Assembly: GCF_002831625.1 (NCBI RefSeq)
Contig: NZ_CP025116.1
Location: forward strand, 2,533,501-2,597,500
Reading direction: 5' to 3'
DNA: 64,000 bases
Source: Nonlabens sp. MB-3u-79
Lineage (GTDB): Bacteria; Bacteroidota; Bacteroidia; Flavobacteriales; Flavobacteriaceae
Part shown: one piece after another, positions 46,845 to 56,255 of the stretch
How the letters are laid out: each line of letters begins with the position of its first letter
Position numbering within the stretch: the stretch's first letter is position 1
Position numbers and translations under genes: made by a program
The notes under the pieces: model-generated
What the model was told of the DNA's origin: nothing
Seen by the model: the letters and a program-made list of their open reading frames with translations, nothing else
The model's database searches: none

Positions 46845-47043
46845 GCACAACAATGTATATAAAAAATAGCGCAAGTCGTTGCTAACACTTTGGCTTAGGC
46901 ATTTTTGGAAAGTCGCCAAATTTTTAAATTTGACAAATTCCCAAAAATAAAATAATTAGTAAATTTAAAAATTCGGCTTGTGTATCATCAGAAAAGGTAA
47001 TGCTTACTTTCAGCGCTACTTTTCATATACGGAACCGTTGGGC
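46845..47043 (+). repeat. attC 8, family B (199 bp)
   Basis: GCACAAC ... GTTGGGC. GTTGCACAAC complements the start GTTGTGCAAC. Confidence 0.85.
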
Positions 47044-47057
47044 ACAATTCCAAGAAA

Positions 47058-48104
47058 ATGAAAAGAAAGTACTCTAATAACGAAATAAAAGTTGCTGGAA
47101 AAATATTGACTAAACCTTTTGAATTTACTGAGCTTGAATTAGAAAATGCTCAAAATATTTTAACTTATTGGAGAACTATACATGCTTATCCTATAAATAC
47201 TTTTCAAGCAACTTTAAGAGATAAAATAAAGCGTTTAGGATTTCAAGATATTCTTGTTGCTCAACGATTAAAAAGAAGTGTTTCCATAGTTTCTAAACTT
47301 GAAAGGTTCTCGAATATGAAACTTTCAACAATGCAAGATATTTCAGGATTAAGGGCAATTCTTAACGATATCTCTGAGGTAAGGAAAATGGAAGAGAGTT
47401 ATCGTAAAAGTAAATTTAAACATATATTAAAAGACTATAAAGATTATATTAATGAACCAGCTCGAACTGGTTATAGGGGAATTCACTTAATCTATCAATA
47501 TGTAAATGAACAAGCTCTTGAAGCAAATGGATTACGAGTTGAAATTCAAATTCGAACAAAACTGCAGCATGCATGGGCAACAGCTGTTGAAACAATGGGG
47601 ACTTTTTTAAATCAATCCTTGAAATCTAGTCAAGGTTCTGATAGTTGGTTAGAATACTTCTCACTTGTTAGTAGCGGTTTTTCTTTTTTAGAAGATTCTC
47701 CCGTTCATGAAAAACATCAACATTTAAGTAAAAAAGAAATTTTTGAAAAAATAATAGCCGAATCTGACAGACTTAATGTTTCTGAAAGGTTAAGTGCTTT
47801 TACAGTTGCAGCAAATCATATAATTCAAAAAGATTCAAATAGCAAGTACAATTTAATAACTCTGAATTTGGAGAAAAAAATGGTTAATGTTAAAAGCTAC
47901 CCTGCTAGAAAATTAGAACAAGCGAATATAGATTATACGAACATTGAAAAGGAAATAAATAAAGGAGCTCCTCTTCAAGCTGTACTAGTTTCAACAGGAT
48001 CTATAGATTCTCTAAAAAAAGCTTATCCTAGTTATTTTTTAGATTCGCAAGAATTCTTAAATAAGTTGACCTTAATTTTTGCAAAATTACAAGACCTGAA
48101 ATAA
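47058..48104 (+). CDS. Cassette 9: RelA/SpoT-domain (p)ppGpp synthetase-like protein (348 aa)
   Basis: The synthetase domain spans about residues 40-200: RLKR (70-73), QDISGLRAIL (93-102), EPARTGYRGIHLIY (133-146) and VEIQIRTKLQHAWA (161-174) cover the ATP/GDP sites. There is no hydrolase domain, so it is a stand-alone synthetase. The roughly 150-residue C-terminal region is unassigned. Related stand-alone synthetases act as alarmone enzymes or as toxins and phage-defence proteins (toxSAS, CapRel). No obvious antitoxin gene is in the cassette. Confidence 0.82.
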   Translation: MKRKYSNNEIKVAGKILTKPFEFTELELENAQNILTYWRTIHAYPINTFQATLRDKIKRLGFQDILVAQRLKRSVSIVSKLERFSNMKLSTMQDISGLRAILNDISEVRKMEESYRKSKFKHILKDYKDYINEPARTGYRGIHLIYQYVNEQALEANGLRVEIQIRTKLQHAWATAVETMGTFLNQSLKSSQGSDSWLEYFSLVSSGFSFLEDSPVHEKHQHLSKKEIFEKIIAESDRLNVSERLSAFTVAANHIIQKDSNSKYNLITLNLEKKMVNVKSYPARKLEQANIDYTNIEKEINKGAPLQAVLVSTGSIDSLKKAYPSYFLDSQEFLNKLTLIFAKLQDLK

Positions 48105-48108
48105 CTGT

Positions 48109-48241
48109 GCCCAACACCGTATAAAATTAATTGCTAAAGCCGCGTTTCCATGTCGAAAAAAGTAGGAGTGTTTAAATTTATATAATTTCATTAATTTTAT
48201 CGCTAAGAAACCGCAACTAATCTTATACAAACACGTTACCT
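48109..48241 (+). repeat. attC 9, family F (133 bp)
   Basis: GCCCAAC ... GTTACCT. TGTGCCCAAC complements the start GTTGGGCACA. Arms CGTATAAAATTAATTGC / GCAACTAATCTTATAC. Confidence 0.83.
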
Positions 48242-48576
48242 ACAATAGCACAAAAACCCCAAGCTACGGCCAACGCTACCATAATGCTCGGTATATAATT
48301 TTGTAGTGAATAGTAAAGCCTCCCTCCGATCCATTACTGAGATGTTACAAACAATGCACTCCGTGTTGCGGTAAAATCGCGTGAACGGCTCTTAGAGATC
48401 AAAATAAACCTGGATCATACAAACACATAGATCGTTAAAATACATTCACCAAGGCGCTCCATTAGAACCCACAAGATGAAAAGTAGTACTCACAGGATAA
48501 AAATAAATGAGAACCTTAGAACCGCAACACTCCAAAAATGAATTGGCTATGGAATATGCGTATGTGGTGCTACAGT
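48242..48576 (+). other. Cassette 10: cassette without a gene
   Basis: 335 bases with no convincing open frame on either strand. Cassette boundaries are intact (GTTACCTAC ... GTAGGTAAC). A diverged copy forms cassette 16 (53322-53656), with scattered substitutions. Could encode an RNA, a promoter, or a decayed gene. A minus-strand start (ATGGTAGCGTTGGCC) near the left end runs out of the cassette and is not supported. Confidence 0.65.
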
Positions 48577-48790
48577 AGGTAACAACGGTTATAATTCATT
48601 GCAAGTTAAGAGCTAACCAATGGCTGTTAGTAATTGGATCTACAGCCGCAGCCCTTTTGATTGTTTACTAAAAACTGTCGTCTGTAAAAAAAACAGACCA
48701 CAAATAAAGAAAAAGAGCTGGGCTGCTTTGTGCGACATCAAATTTTTGGCTTACTTTCATGCAACGAAATCATAACCGACACCGTTAGCA
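48577..48790 (+). repeat. attC 10, family H (214 bp)
   Basis: AGGTAAC ... GTTAGCA. Arms GGTTATAATTCATTGCAAG / TTTCATGCAACGAAATCATAACC. The longest type; the middle has AAACTGTCGTCTGT and ACAGACCAC elements. Confidence 0.8.
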
Positions 48791-48812
48791 CCAATTTGGA
48801 CAAAATGAGAAT

Positions 48813-49697
48813 ATGAATAATGAAGAGAAAATAAAAACTCTTATAAACGAAGCCAGTAGTTTAAACCTTTCTTCTTTAATTCCGAGTCTCGAAAAAGTTT
48901 TACAGGAAAATGCTTTTGTAGTGCAGTCTTTTTATGACGCTAAACCAAAATTAGGCATTGGCGAATTATATCAGGAAACTCTTTTAATCAAAATAATTTT
49001 TACTTCTCGAAGCATATTAGAATTATCTAAAGGCATTGAATTTGGAATATTAAATAGAAAAGAAAGACCCTTAATTATTGACAGGACATCACTTTACATA
49101 TTGACAAGGTCAGTAATTGAATCCTTTTTGACTTTAGAGTATTTATACTTCAATAATTTATCTAGAGAGGAACAAATATTCAGATATAATCTTTGGAGAA
49201 TTTCAGGCTTTATGGCAAGACAAGATTTTGTAAAAACAAAAAACGAAGAGTTTTTGTCCAAAATAGAAAGAGAAAAAGTAGAAATACAAGAACTAAAAAA
49301 GACTATCAAAACAAGTCCGTATTATTCGAAATTAAAAAAACAGCAATTGTGGAAATTAGACAATTATGGTTTACCAAGAATTATGAGCTGGTCTGCACTT
49401 TTAAACCAGAGTATATTAAAAACAGATATATTTGAAAAAGTTTATAAACTGTATTCAAATTATGCTCACTCTGAATTTATTGCGATGATTCAACTAAACG
49501 AAGGCAAAATGAGCAAATCAGATTCATTTAATACTGAAACTACTGTTACGACTTTAAATAATATACGTGTTATAAATTGTGTTTCTATAATTTCCTTCAT
49601 AAACAAATATAAATTCTCAAAAGATAAATATATGGAGATTGATGAATCATCAAGATACGTAATTGAATTTTGGAATAAATTTGGAATTGAGGAATGA
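48813..49697 (+). CDS. Cassette 11: hypothetical helical protein (294 aa)
   Basis: Mostly helical, no signal peptide. The segment SLYILTRSVIESFLTLEYLYFNNLS and the later LYSNYAHSEFIAM resemble the DUF5677-type/HEPN-like pattern (R...E ... N..H) but this is weak. ATG 48813 lies 23 bases after the core. Function unknown. Confidence 0.75.
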   Translation: MNNEEKIKTLINEASSLNLSSLIPSLEKVLQENAFVVQSFYDAKPKLGIGELYQETLLIKIIFTSRSILELSKGIEFGILNRKERPLIIDRTSLYILTRSVIESFLTLEYLYFNNLSREEQIFRYNLWRISGFMARQDFVKTKNEEFLSKIEREKVEIQELKKTIKTSPYYSKLKKQQLWKLDNYGLPRIMSWSALLNQSILKTDIFEKVYKLYSNYAHSEFIAMIQLNEGKMSKSDSFNTETTVTTLNNIRVINCVSIISFINKYKFSKDKYMEIDESSRYVIEFWNKFGIEE

Positions 49698-49706
49698 AAA
49701 AACTGG

Positions 49707-49899
49707 TGCTAACACCGTATATAGCTCATAGCTACGTAGTTGTTTAATTCAAAGTCCTGGTATAATTGCAAGTCCGCCAAATTTTTTAATTTGGCTTATT
49801 GAGAAAAAAGATAATAATAAAATTAAAAAATTGGCTCGTGCTTAACTGAAAAGTAATCACTATTTTTCACGCTACGAGCCATATACACAACCGTTGTGC
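49707..49899 (+). repeat. attC 11, family A (193 bp)
   Basis: TGCTAAC ... GTTGTGC. TGGTGCTAAC complements the start GTTAGCACCA. Confidence 0.88.
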
Positions 49900-49950
49900 A
49901 AAATATTAAGCAAATCTAGAGACATAAGTAATAAAACCAAAAAAAAGGAT

Positions 49951-50439
49951 ATGCTTGCGAAATTAGAAAAAGACATTATTAACGTTTACAATGAAAAAGA
50001 TATTTTGATAGGTGGAATTAAAACTCAATCAAATTATAAGAATGCGGATATTATAATTGGAGAAAGTAAATACCAATTGACACGTGACAAATGGAACACC
50101 AAAATATTAGAGAATGGTGATGTTAAATACAATCTGAAAAGCAATTCGTTTTCTGGAAATACAGAAGTTTTAGAAACTGGACGAAAAATCACAGGAGTGT
50201 TCGGACTAAAATGGGGAACAAAAATGATTGATAATCAAAAGAATATTCTCATTAAAATTAGAAACGAAAGTCAGTTCATCGACAAGAAGAAATACGAGAT
50301 TGAAATATCAGATAATAATGTAACTGATTTAGAAATCCTTATGACTCTATATGGACATTTATATGGCTCAAATATGAAAGTACAAGCAGTTGTAATTTGT
50401 GCTATCGCAGGCACTGGAGCTATGATTTGGTTGACATAG
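49951..50439 (+). CDS. Cassette 12: hypothetical protein with C-terminal membrane helix (162 aa)
   Basis: ATG 49951 is chosen; the frame also opens at TTG inside the core, which is unlikely to be used. Strand-rich body (IIIGESKYQLTRDKWNTKIL; GVFGLKWGTKMI) and a C-terminal helix VQAVVICAIAGTGAMIWL suggest a tail-anchored protein. It recalls LURP-one/tubby-like folds but is not assigned. Confidence 0.7.
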   Translation: MLAKLEKDIINVYNEKDILIGGIKTQSNYKNADIIIGESKYQLTRDKWNTKILENGDVKYNLKSNSFSGNTEVLETGRKITGVFGLKWGTKMIDNQKNILIKIRNESQFIDKKKYEIEISDNNVTDLEILMTLYGHLYGSNMKVQAVVICAIAGTGAMIWLT

Positions 50440-50457
50440 TCACGCGAAAAATACTTT

Positions 50458-50650
50458 GCACAACACCGTATATAGCTCATAGCTAATTAGTTGTTTAATC
50501 GAAGTTATGGCATATTTGGAAGTCCGCCAAATTTTTTAATTTGGCTTATTGAGAAAAAAAGATAATAATAAAATTAAAAAATTGGCTCCTGCTTAAACGA
50601 ACAGTAATCGCTATTTTTCACGCTACGAGCCATATACATCACAGTTGTAC
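50458..50650 (+). repeat. attC 12, family A (193 bp)
   Basis: GCACAAC ... GTTGTAC. TTTGCACAAC complements the start GTTGTGCAAA. Confidence 0.88.
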
Positions 50651-50677
50651 GTCATTTAAACCAAGCAAAACCAATAA

Positions 50678-51688
50678 ATGAAATTTAAACAAAATACTAT
50701 TCTTTTTTTTCTTCTATCAATTCTAATTTTAGGATGCAAGGACTCTGAAAAAAACAAACCAGAACAAAAAACTAAAAATTCTGATTCTTATGTTTTAGTT
50801 AGCGATTGGCCAAATTTACCTAGTGATTTCATTTTAGGAAATCCAACTGGACTCGGAATCAACTCTGAAAACAATATTGTGGTTTTTCATAGAGCGAGTA
50901 GGGTTTGGCAAGAACCATTGCCAGAAGATAAAATTCAAGAAAACACTATTACGGTTATTGATAAACAAACAGGTAAAGTCTTAAATAGTTGGGGAGCGAA
51001 TTTATTCATAATGCCACACGGATTAGAAATTGATAAAGAAAATAATATCTGGGTAACAGATGTTGCCCTTCATCAAATTTTTAAATTCAGTTCGGATGGA
51101 GCTCTACTTTTGACTTTAGGCGAAGCTCAAGTAGCTGGAAATGACAAAGAACATTTCAATCTTCCGACAGATGTAGCCGTGTCTGCTGATGGCTCTTTTT
51201 ATGTAAGCGATGGATATGGCAACAGTAGAGTTATTAAATTTTCAACAGACGGAAAATACTTATTTGAATGGGGCAAATTCGGAAATAAACAAGGGGAATT
51301 CAATATTCCGCACGGAATTGATTTAGATAAAAATGGATTTGTTTATGTTGCTGACCGAGAAAATAATCGAATTCAAAAGTTTGATAGTAAGGGAAATTTT
51401 ATCACGCTCTGGCAAAACCAGTCAACTGACCAATTATATTCCGTAACCATTGATAATAAGAAAAACCACTTGTTTGGAATAGATTACTGGATTGATAATG
51501 ATACTATTGTTAAAGGCTCTGATATTTTTCGCTTTGATTTAGATGTAAACCTTCAAAAGCAGTTTGGTAGAACTGGATTTTATGAAGGTCCAATTTCGAG
51601 ATATCACGATATTCAAATTGATGATAAAGGAAGTATTTATGTTGGAGATATTTTGGGAAATAGAGTTCAGAAATTTAAATTAAAATAA
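50678..51688 (+). CDS. Cassette 13: NHL-repeat lipoprotein (336 aa)
   Basis: The signal peptide ends in lipobox ILILGC (Cys20). A six-bladed beta-propeller follows with NHL repeats such as LPTDVAVSADGSFYVSDGYG, IPHGIDLDKNGFVYVADREN and DIQIDDKGSIYVGDILGN. The layout matches proteins related to peptidyl-alpha-hydroxyglycine amidating lyase, though enzyme activity is not shown. Exported and lipid anchored. Confidence 0.85.
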   Translation: MKFKQNTILFFLLSILILGCKDSEKNKPEQKTKNSDSYVLVSDWPNLPSDFILGNPTGLGINSENNIVVFHRASRVWQEPLPEDKIQENTITVIDKQTGKVLNSWGANLFIMPHGLEIDKENNIWVTDVALHQIFKFSSDGALLLTLGEAQVAGNDKEHFNLPTDVAVSADGSFYVSDGYGNSRVIKFSTDGKYLFEWGKFGNKQGEFNIPHGIDLDKNGFVYVADRENNRIQKFDSKGNFITLWQNQSTDQLYSVTIDNKKNHLFGIDYWIDNDTIVKGSDIFRFDLDVNLQKQFGRTGFYEGPISRYHDIQIDDKGSIYVGDILGNRVQKFKLK

Positions 51689-51695
51689 AAACGCC

Positions 51696-51826
51696 GTACA
51701 ACAATGGCTATAAGTAATTGCTTGTTCTCGCCTACTTCTGAAAATCCTCGCGGATTTTCAGTTTGGTGTGTACTTGCAAAGCTTAATACTAAACCACGCA
51801 ACTACTCATAGCCGAGACCGTTGCCC
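51696..51826 (+). repeat. attC 13, family E (131 bp)
   Basis: GTACAAC ... GTTGCCC. Short type; central hairpin GAAAATCCTCGCGGATTTTC. CGTACAAC complements the first eight bases of the start (GTTGTACG). Confidence 0.84.
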
Positions 51827-51831
51827 ACAAT

Positions 51832-52425
51832 ATGAAAAAACTGCTATCAATAATAATTATACTTCTGATTTGCTCTTGCGCAAGTCCGAAATATAAGGTT
51901 ATTGACTTTGGACAATTTGAGATTACTGTTCCTGAAAAATGGAATAAATACGCAAGAAAAGGAATTGATAGTTATGTTGGCGGAATTATTACGGATAAAA
52001 ACGATTCGCTAAATTTTGATTTTGGAAGATATTCTGCCGATTTAAGTAAAAGTGATTATCCAATGGTTTATGATTCTATCGGATTAGCAGAACTCACAAA
52101 AAAAGAACGAGAATTATTACCGAAAACTAAACATCTAATTGTCGAAGATTTATTTAAAACAGATGTTGATTTTAAAGAATATTTGCAATACCAAACTGAA
52201 TTAGATTCTATTGATTGTTTCAAAGCGAAAATAATTACGCCGAGAAACAAAGGTTACGGAGGAACTGGAATTTACATTGATAGTTTAACTGGTAGCAAAG
52301 AAAAATATAATAAAATCGGAATTGGATTTTATGGATGGTATTTAAACGAAAAAACTCAAACGGAATTTATCAAAGCATTGAAAACATTGCGCTTCGAAAA
52401 ATACTGTGGGCAACAACGTATATAA
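51832..52425 (+). CDS. Cassette 14: lipoprotein, source-like copy of cassette 1
   Basis: Identical 197-residue lipoprotein to cassette 1, and by eye the whole cassette including its attC is the same sequence, offset by 12,298 bases. The stop again lies in the attC arm (GQQRI then TAA). One of the two copies must be recent. Confidence 0.85.
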   Translation: MKKLLSIIIILLICSCASPKYKVIDFGQFEITVPEKWNKYARKGIDSYVGGIITDKNDSLNFDFGRYSADLSKSDYPMVYDSIGLAELTKKERELLPKTKHLIVEDLFKTDVDFKEYLQYQTELDSIDCFKAKIITPRNKGYGGTGIYIDSLTGSKEKYNKIGIGFYGWYLNEKTQTEFIKALKTLRFEKYCGQQRI

Positions 52426-52605
52426 AAAATAGCGCGAGTCGTTGCTAACACAAAGGTTCGGGCATTTTTGGAAAGTCGCCAAATTTTTAAATTTGACAAA
52501 TTCCCAAAAACAAAATAATTAATAAAATTTAAAAATTCGGCTTGTGTTTTATCCGAAAATTATCGCTTTTTTCAGCGCTACTTTTCATATACAAGACCGT
52601 TGTGT
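52408..52605 (+). repeat. attC 14, family B (198 bp)
   Basis: GGGCAAC ... GTTGTGT. Same sequence as attC 1 up to the core GTT. Confidence 0.87.
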
Positions 52606-52625
52606 GTAATGTTAAAAAAAAGTGA

Positions 52626-53117
52626 ATGAGTAAAAAATACAATCGAATTAAATATTTAGGATACTATCAAATTATAGGAGGAATAATAGGTGTTCTTATG
52701 ATTCTATTTAGTGTTTACGGAAAATTTAATTCAAACGGATTTTTTTTATTCTCTCTCATTGTTTTTAATCTATTATGTGGATTATCCATCTATAGCGGGA
52801 TTTTACTTATCCAGAAAAAATATTTAAAGGGGTTAAAATTTTCAGTTTTTACTCAAGGATTTCAAGTACTAAGTTTTGTTTTGTTTGGATATATTTTTGA
52901 TTTTGCTCTTGGTGTTTATCTTAGACTAACAATAAAACTGACAAATGATAGTCTTCTCGGACTTGATTTCGGATTTGCGAGCTGGAATTTATCACGAAAT
53001 GCTAATCCTGATTTAACCGAACTGAACATTAACTTTGTAGCATTAGTATTATTATTTTTTATAGCAAATAATTTTGATCGAATGAAAACAGAGATAAGTT
53101 TAAAAAATATTGAATGA
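52626..53117 (+). CDS. Cassette 15: membrane protein (163 aa)
   Basis: Four predicted membrane helices (YYQIIGGIIGVLMILFSVYG; LIVFNLLCGLSIYSGILLI; VLSFVLFGYIFDFALGV; FVALVLLFFIANNF). No motif for a named family. Inner membrane; function unknown. Confidence 0.72.
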   Translation: MSKKYNRIKYLGYYQIIGGIIGVLMILFSVYGKFNSNGFFLFSLIVFNLLCGLSIYSGILLIQKKYLKGLKFSVFTQGFQVLSFVLFGYIFDFALGVYLRLTIKLTNDSLLGLDFGFASWNLSRNANPDLTELNINFVALVLLFFIANNFDRMKTEISLKNIE

Positions 53118-53129
53118 ATTAAACACTAC

Positions 53130-53321
53130 ACACAACACCGTATATAGCTCATAGCTAATTGATTGCTTAATCGAAGTTACAGCCTATTTGCTAGACCGCC
53201 AAATTTTTTAATTTGGCTTATTGAAAAAAAAAGTAATAATAAAATTAAAAAATTGGCTTGTGCTCAACCGAAAAGTAACTGCTATTTTGCACGCTACGAG
53301 CCATATACACAACCGTTACCT
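53130..53321 (+). repeat. attC 15, family A (192 bp)
   Basis: ACACAAC ... GTTACCT. TACACACAAC complements the start GTTGTGTGTA. Confidence 0.88.
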
Positions 53322-53656
53322 ACAATAGCACAAAAACCCCAAGCTACGGCCAACGCTACCATAATACTCGGTATATAATTCTGAAGTGAATAGTAAAGCC
53401 TCCCTCCGATCCATTACTGAGATAATATATACAATGCACTCCGTGTTGCGGTAAAATCCCGTGAACGGCTCTTAGAGATCAAAATAAACCCGGATCATAC
53501 AAACACCTAGATCGTTAAAATACATTCCCCAGGGCGCTCTATTAGAACTCACAAGATGAAAAGTAGAACTCACAGGATAAAAATAAATGAGAACCTTAGA
53601 ACCGCAACACTCCAAATATTTACTAGCTATGGAATATGCGTATGTGGTGCTACAGT
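53322..53656 (+). other. Cassette 16: cassette without a gene, diverged copy of cassette 10
   Basis: 335 bases like cassette 10 but with scattered substitutions (for example ATGCTCGG versus ATACTCGG). No open frame is shared. Conservation of length and ends without a gene favours an RNA or regulatory role, or old decay. Confidence 0.65.
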
Positions 53657-53869
53657 AGGTAACAACGGTTATAATTCATTGCAAGTTAAGAGCTAGCCAA
53701 TGTTTGCTAGTAATTGGATCTACAGCCGCAGCCCTTTTGAACGTTTACTAAAAACTGTCGTGTGTAAAAAAACAGACCACAAATAAAGTAAAAGAGCTGG
53801 GCTGCTTTTTGTGGCATCAAGATTTTGGCTTACTTTCATGCAACGAAATCATAACCGAGACCGTTGTGC
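53657..53869 (+). repeat. attC 16, family H (213 bp)
   Basis: AGGTAAC ... GTTGTGC. Diverged copy of attC 10; one base shorter. Confidence 0.8.
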
Positions 53870-53886
53870 GCAAGCTAAAAAAACCG

Positions 53887-54591
53887 ATGAACGAAATAAA
53901 AACCGACATAAAAATTGGACAACGGATTTTTGAAAATGTTCCCAAAATTGTGCGTCCGAACTGGGCAGGATTGGTTTTATCTCGATTTGATAGATATTTA
54001 GAAAAAATGCCTGTCGAGATTTCAGAACTTTATGGAATTATTGACGTGAAAGAAAAATGGAAACTTGCTCACGACCAATTTACCAAAATAAGAATGCTGA
54101 ATTTATCGAATACGGACAAAGATTTTGAATTGTATTTGAGATTGGCTGAAAGAGTTGCGAAAGTAACTTATAATTCATCGGAACAATCAGCACCGTTTGA
54201 TGCAAATAGCGGATTTGCTATTCCAATGTTTGCTTTACAATATTGTGATTTAATTGATGACGAAAATTTACATCAAGAAGTGAAATCCACAATTCTAATT
54301 TTTCAAAGAAACAAAGGTTTTGAAAATAGCATAACCGCAACGACCGATTTAATAGTTTACAAGAAAATTGATGATATTCTTTGGATTGATTGGGACCCAA
54401 TTGGAGTTAATGACTTTGCGCCAAGAGACGAATATCAAGGTTACGTTCCAGAAATATTCCGACTGAAAAAAAACGGAGCTGACAGAATTGAAATCGCAAA
54501 AAAATTATTAGATATTGAAAGAAACCAAATAGGAATGTTAGGAACTTTAGAAGAGTGTTTAATAATAGCTGACAAAATAATAGAAGCGTAG
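53887..54591 (+). CDS. Cassette 17: hypothetical protein (234 aa)
   Basis: ATG 53887, 17 bases after the core; the frame is open upstream only through attC 16. The C-terminal 60 residues carry WIDWDPIGVNDFAPRDEYQG, then a helical tail ERNQIGMLGTLEEC, a pattern frequent in small cytosolic proteins of integron or polymorphic-toxin neighbourhoods. The N-terminal half is helical. Function unknown. Confidence 0.75.
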   Translation: MNEIKTDIKIGQRIFENVPKIVRPNWAGLVLSRFDRYLEKMPVEISELYGIIDVKEKWKLAHDQFTKIRMLNLSNTDKDFELYLRLAERVAKVTYNSSEQSAPFDANSGFAIPMFALQYCDLIDDENLHQEVKSTILIFQRNKGFENSITATTDLIVYKKIDDILWIDWDPIGVNDFAPRDEYQGYVPEIFRLKKNGADRIEIAKKLLDIERNQIGMLGTLEECLIIADKIIEA

Positions 54592-54600
54592 AAAGCCAGC

Positions 54601-54793
54601 GCACAACACCGTATATAGCTCATAGCTAATTAATTGTTTAATCGAAGTTAAAGCCTGTTTGCTAGTCCGCCAAATTTTTTAATTTGGCTCATTGAGAAAA
54701 AAAAGTAATAATAAAATTAAAAAATTGGCTTTAGCTCAACCGAATAGTAATCGCTATTTTGAGCGCTACGAGCCATATACACAACCGTTGTGC
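54601..54793 (+). repeat. attC 17, family A (193 bp)
   Basis: GCACAAC ... GTTGTGC. GCGCACAAC complements nine bases of the start GTTGTGCGC. Confidence 0.88.
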
Positions 54794-54827
54794 AACATTT
54801 GAAAAACCAATCGTTCTAAATTAAAAT

Positions 54828-55817
54828 ATGGGGATTTTTGACATTTTTAAGAGAAAAGAGAAATCTACAAGATTTGAATGTTCGACTTGTGGTCAAGTTC
54901 ACGATGAACTACCAGCTCTTGGGTTTCTGTCACCATTGTATTACGATACTTTAAATGAAAAAGACAAGAAAGAAATAGCCGAATTATCATCTGATTTTTG
55001 TGAAATTAAAAACGAAGACCAAACTGACAGATTTATACGAACAACTTTGACAATCAAAATCAATGATGCGTGCGAAGATTTGGATTACGGAATTTGGGTT
55101 TCTTTGAGCGAAAAGAGTTTTAATGAATATCAATCTGAATTTAAAAACAACGTTGAAGGAAAAACCTATTTCGGAATGATTAGTAACGAAATTCCTGATT
55201 ACGAAGAAAGTACTTTAGGTATTCACGTAAATGTGAATACTCGAAGTGGCGGAGTAAGACCTGAAATAATTCCTCACCAAAACGAACATAAACTCATTTC
55301 CGACTGGGAAAATGGAATTACAATTAAGGAAGCTGAAAAACGAATAGAACGAATGACAAATTCGTTAACCGAAATTAAACCTGAAAAATTAAATAAAGAC
55401 CAAACTAGAATAGAATTTAAAAAATTTGTCGGAGATGAAAAATATAATCATTTCATTTTGACACTTTATGAAGCGTTTCCATTAAGAGAGAAATTATTCT
55501 TTTGGCAAGAAGAATTGCTTCAGAATTTTTCGAATGAATTTGATATTGAACCAATTCTATTTGAAAATGTCCACGAGATATTTAACTATTGTCCAATCCA
55601 CGACTTTGAGTTGAAAAAGGATAACGTGAAAATCGCAGATGGAAATGACATAATTCCAAAAATTTCATACGAAAGAGAAAAAGAGCTTTTTCCAATGGCA
55701 AATATTAATGCACCTAGAGACTTGGAAAGATTTAATTATCCGAAAGATGTTGACGTTGTTTATTGCGAAAAATGTAGGGAATTGAAGAATAAAAACGTTG
55801 CACAACACCGTATATAA
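54828..55817 (+). CDS. Cassette 18: DUF2199 protein with second domain (329 aa)
   Basis: The N-terminal DUF2199 domain (about 17-170) has CSTCGQVHDELPALGF with Cys18, Cys21, His25 as a likely metal site, DFCEI, DRFIR and YGIWVSLSEKSFNEY. The C-terminal 130 residues hold YCPIHDFELKKDNVKI and VYCEKCRELKNK, a second possible metal site. The last codons (QHRI, TAA) come from the attC. A shorter DUF2199 paralogue is in the next cassette. Confidence 0.83.
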   Translation: MGIFDIFKRKEKSTRFECSTCGQVHDELPALGFLSPLYYDTLNEKDKKEIAELSSDFCEIKNEDQTDRFIRTTLTIKINDACEDLDYGIWVSLSEKSFNEYQSEFKNNVEGKTYFGMISNEIPDYEESTLGIHVNVNTRSGGVRPEIIPHQNEHKLISDWENGITIKEAEKRIERMTNSLTEIKPEKLNKDQTRIEFKKFVGDEKYNHFILTLYEAFPLREKLFFWQEELLQNFSNEFDIEPILFENVHEIFNYCPIHDFELKKDNVKIADGNDIIPKISYEREKELFPMANINAPRDLERFNYPKDVDVVYCEKCRELKNKNVAQHRI

Positions 55818-55991
55818 CTCATAGCTAATTAGTTGATGAATCGAAGTTTAAGCATATTTGCAAGTCTGCCAAATTTTTTAATTTGGCTTATTGATTAAAA
55901 AAGTAATAATAAAATTAAAAAATTGGCTCGTGCTCAACCGAAACGTAATCGCTATTTTGCACGCTACGAGCCATATACATCACCGTTACCC
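55800..55991 (+). repeat. attC 18, family A (192 bp)
   Basis: GCACAAC ... GTTACCC. GTTGCACAAC complements the start GTTGTGCAAC. It overlaps the 3' end of the cassette 18 gene. Confidence 0.88.
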
Positions 55992-56015
55992 AACATTTAC
56001 CAAAAACCGTAGAAA

Positions 56016-56255
56016 TTGAAATTTAAAATTGGACTTTCATTATTTTTTATTTTCGGATTTTTCTTCTTTAGAGTAATCGGACCAATAATTACTAGAAAAT
56101 TAAAAGATTTTCATATCAGAAATAATACAGGAATAGTTGAGAAAGCACCAGGTATTTTTAAATTTTTTAGTCTTTTTTTCAAGGCTTTTGCAATATTCTG
56201 TTTGATTTATGTAGTAATGATTTGGACTGGGTTTGTAACTATACCAAGCGAATAA
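56016..56255 (+). CDS. Cassette 19, gene 1: small membrane protein (79 aa)
   Basis: TTG start; two hydrophobic helices (LSLFFIFGFFFFRVIGPI; FFKAFAIFCLIYVVMIWTGF). Its stop overlaps the next start (TAATG), so the two products are made together. Function unknown. Confidence 0.6.
   Translation: MKFKIGLSLFFIFGFFFFRVIGPIITRKLKDFHIRNNTGIVEKAPGIFKFFSLFFKAFAIFCLIYVVMIWTGFVTIPSE

Noticed and set aside
48242..48340. Minus-strand hydrophobic peptide at the left end of cassette 10
   Set aside because: It reads out of the cassette across the attC boundary and is not supported by a closed frame in the second copy.
53809..53886. N-terminal extension of the cassette 17 gene into attC 16
   Set aside because: It would place the start in the previous cassette; an ATG with a normal leader lies just after the core.
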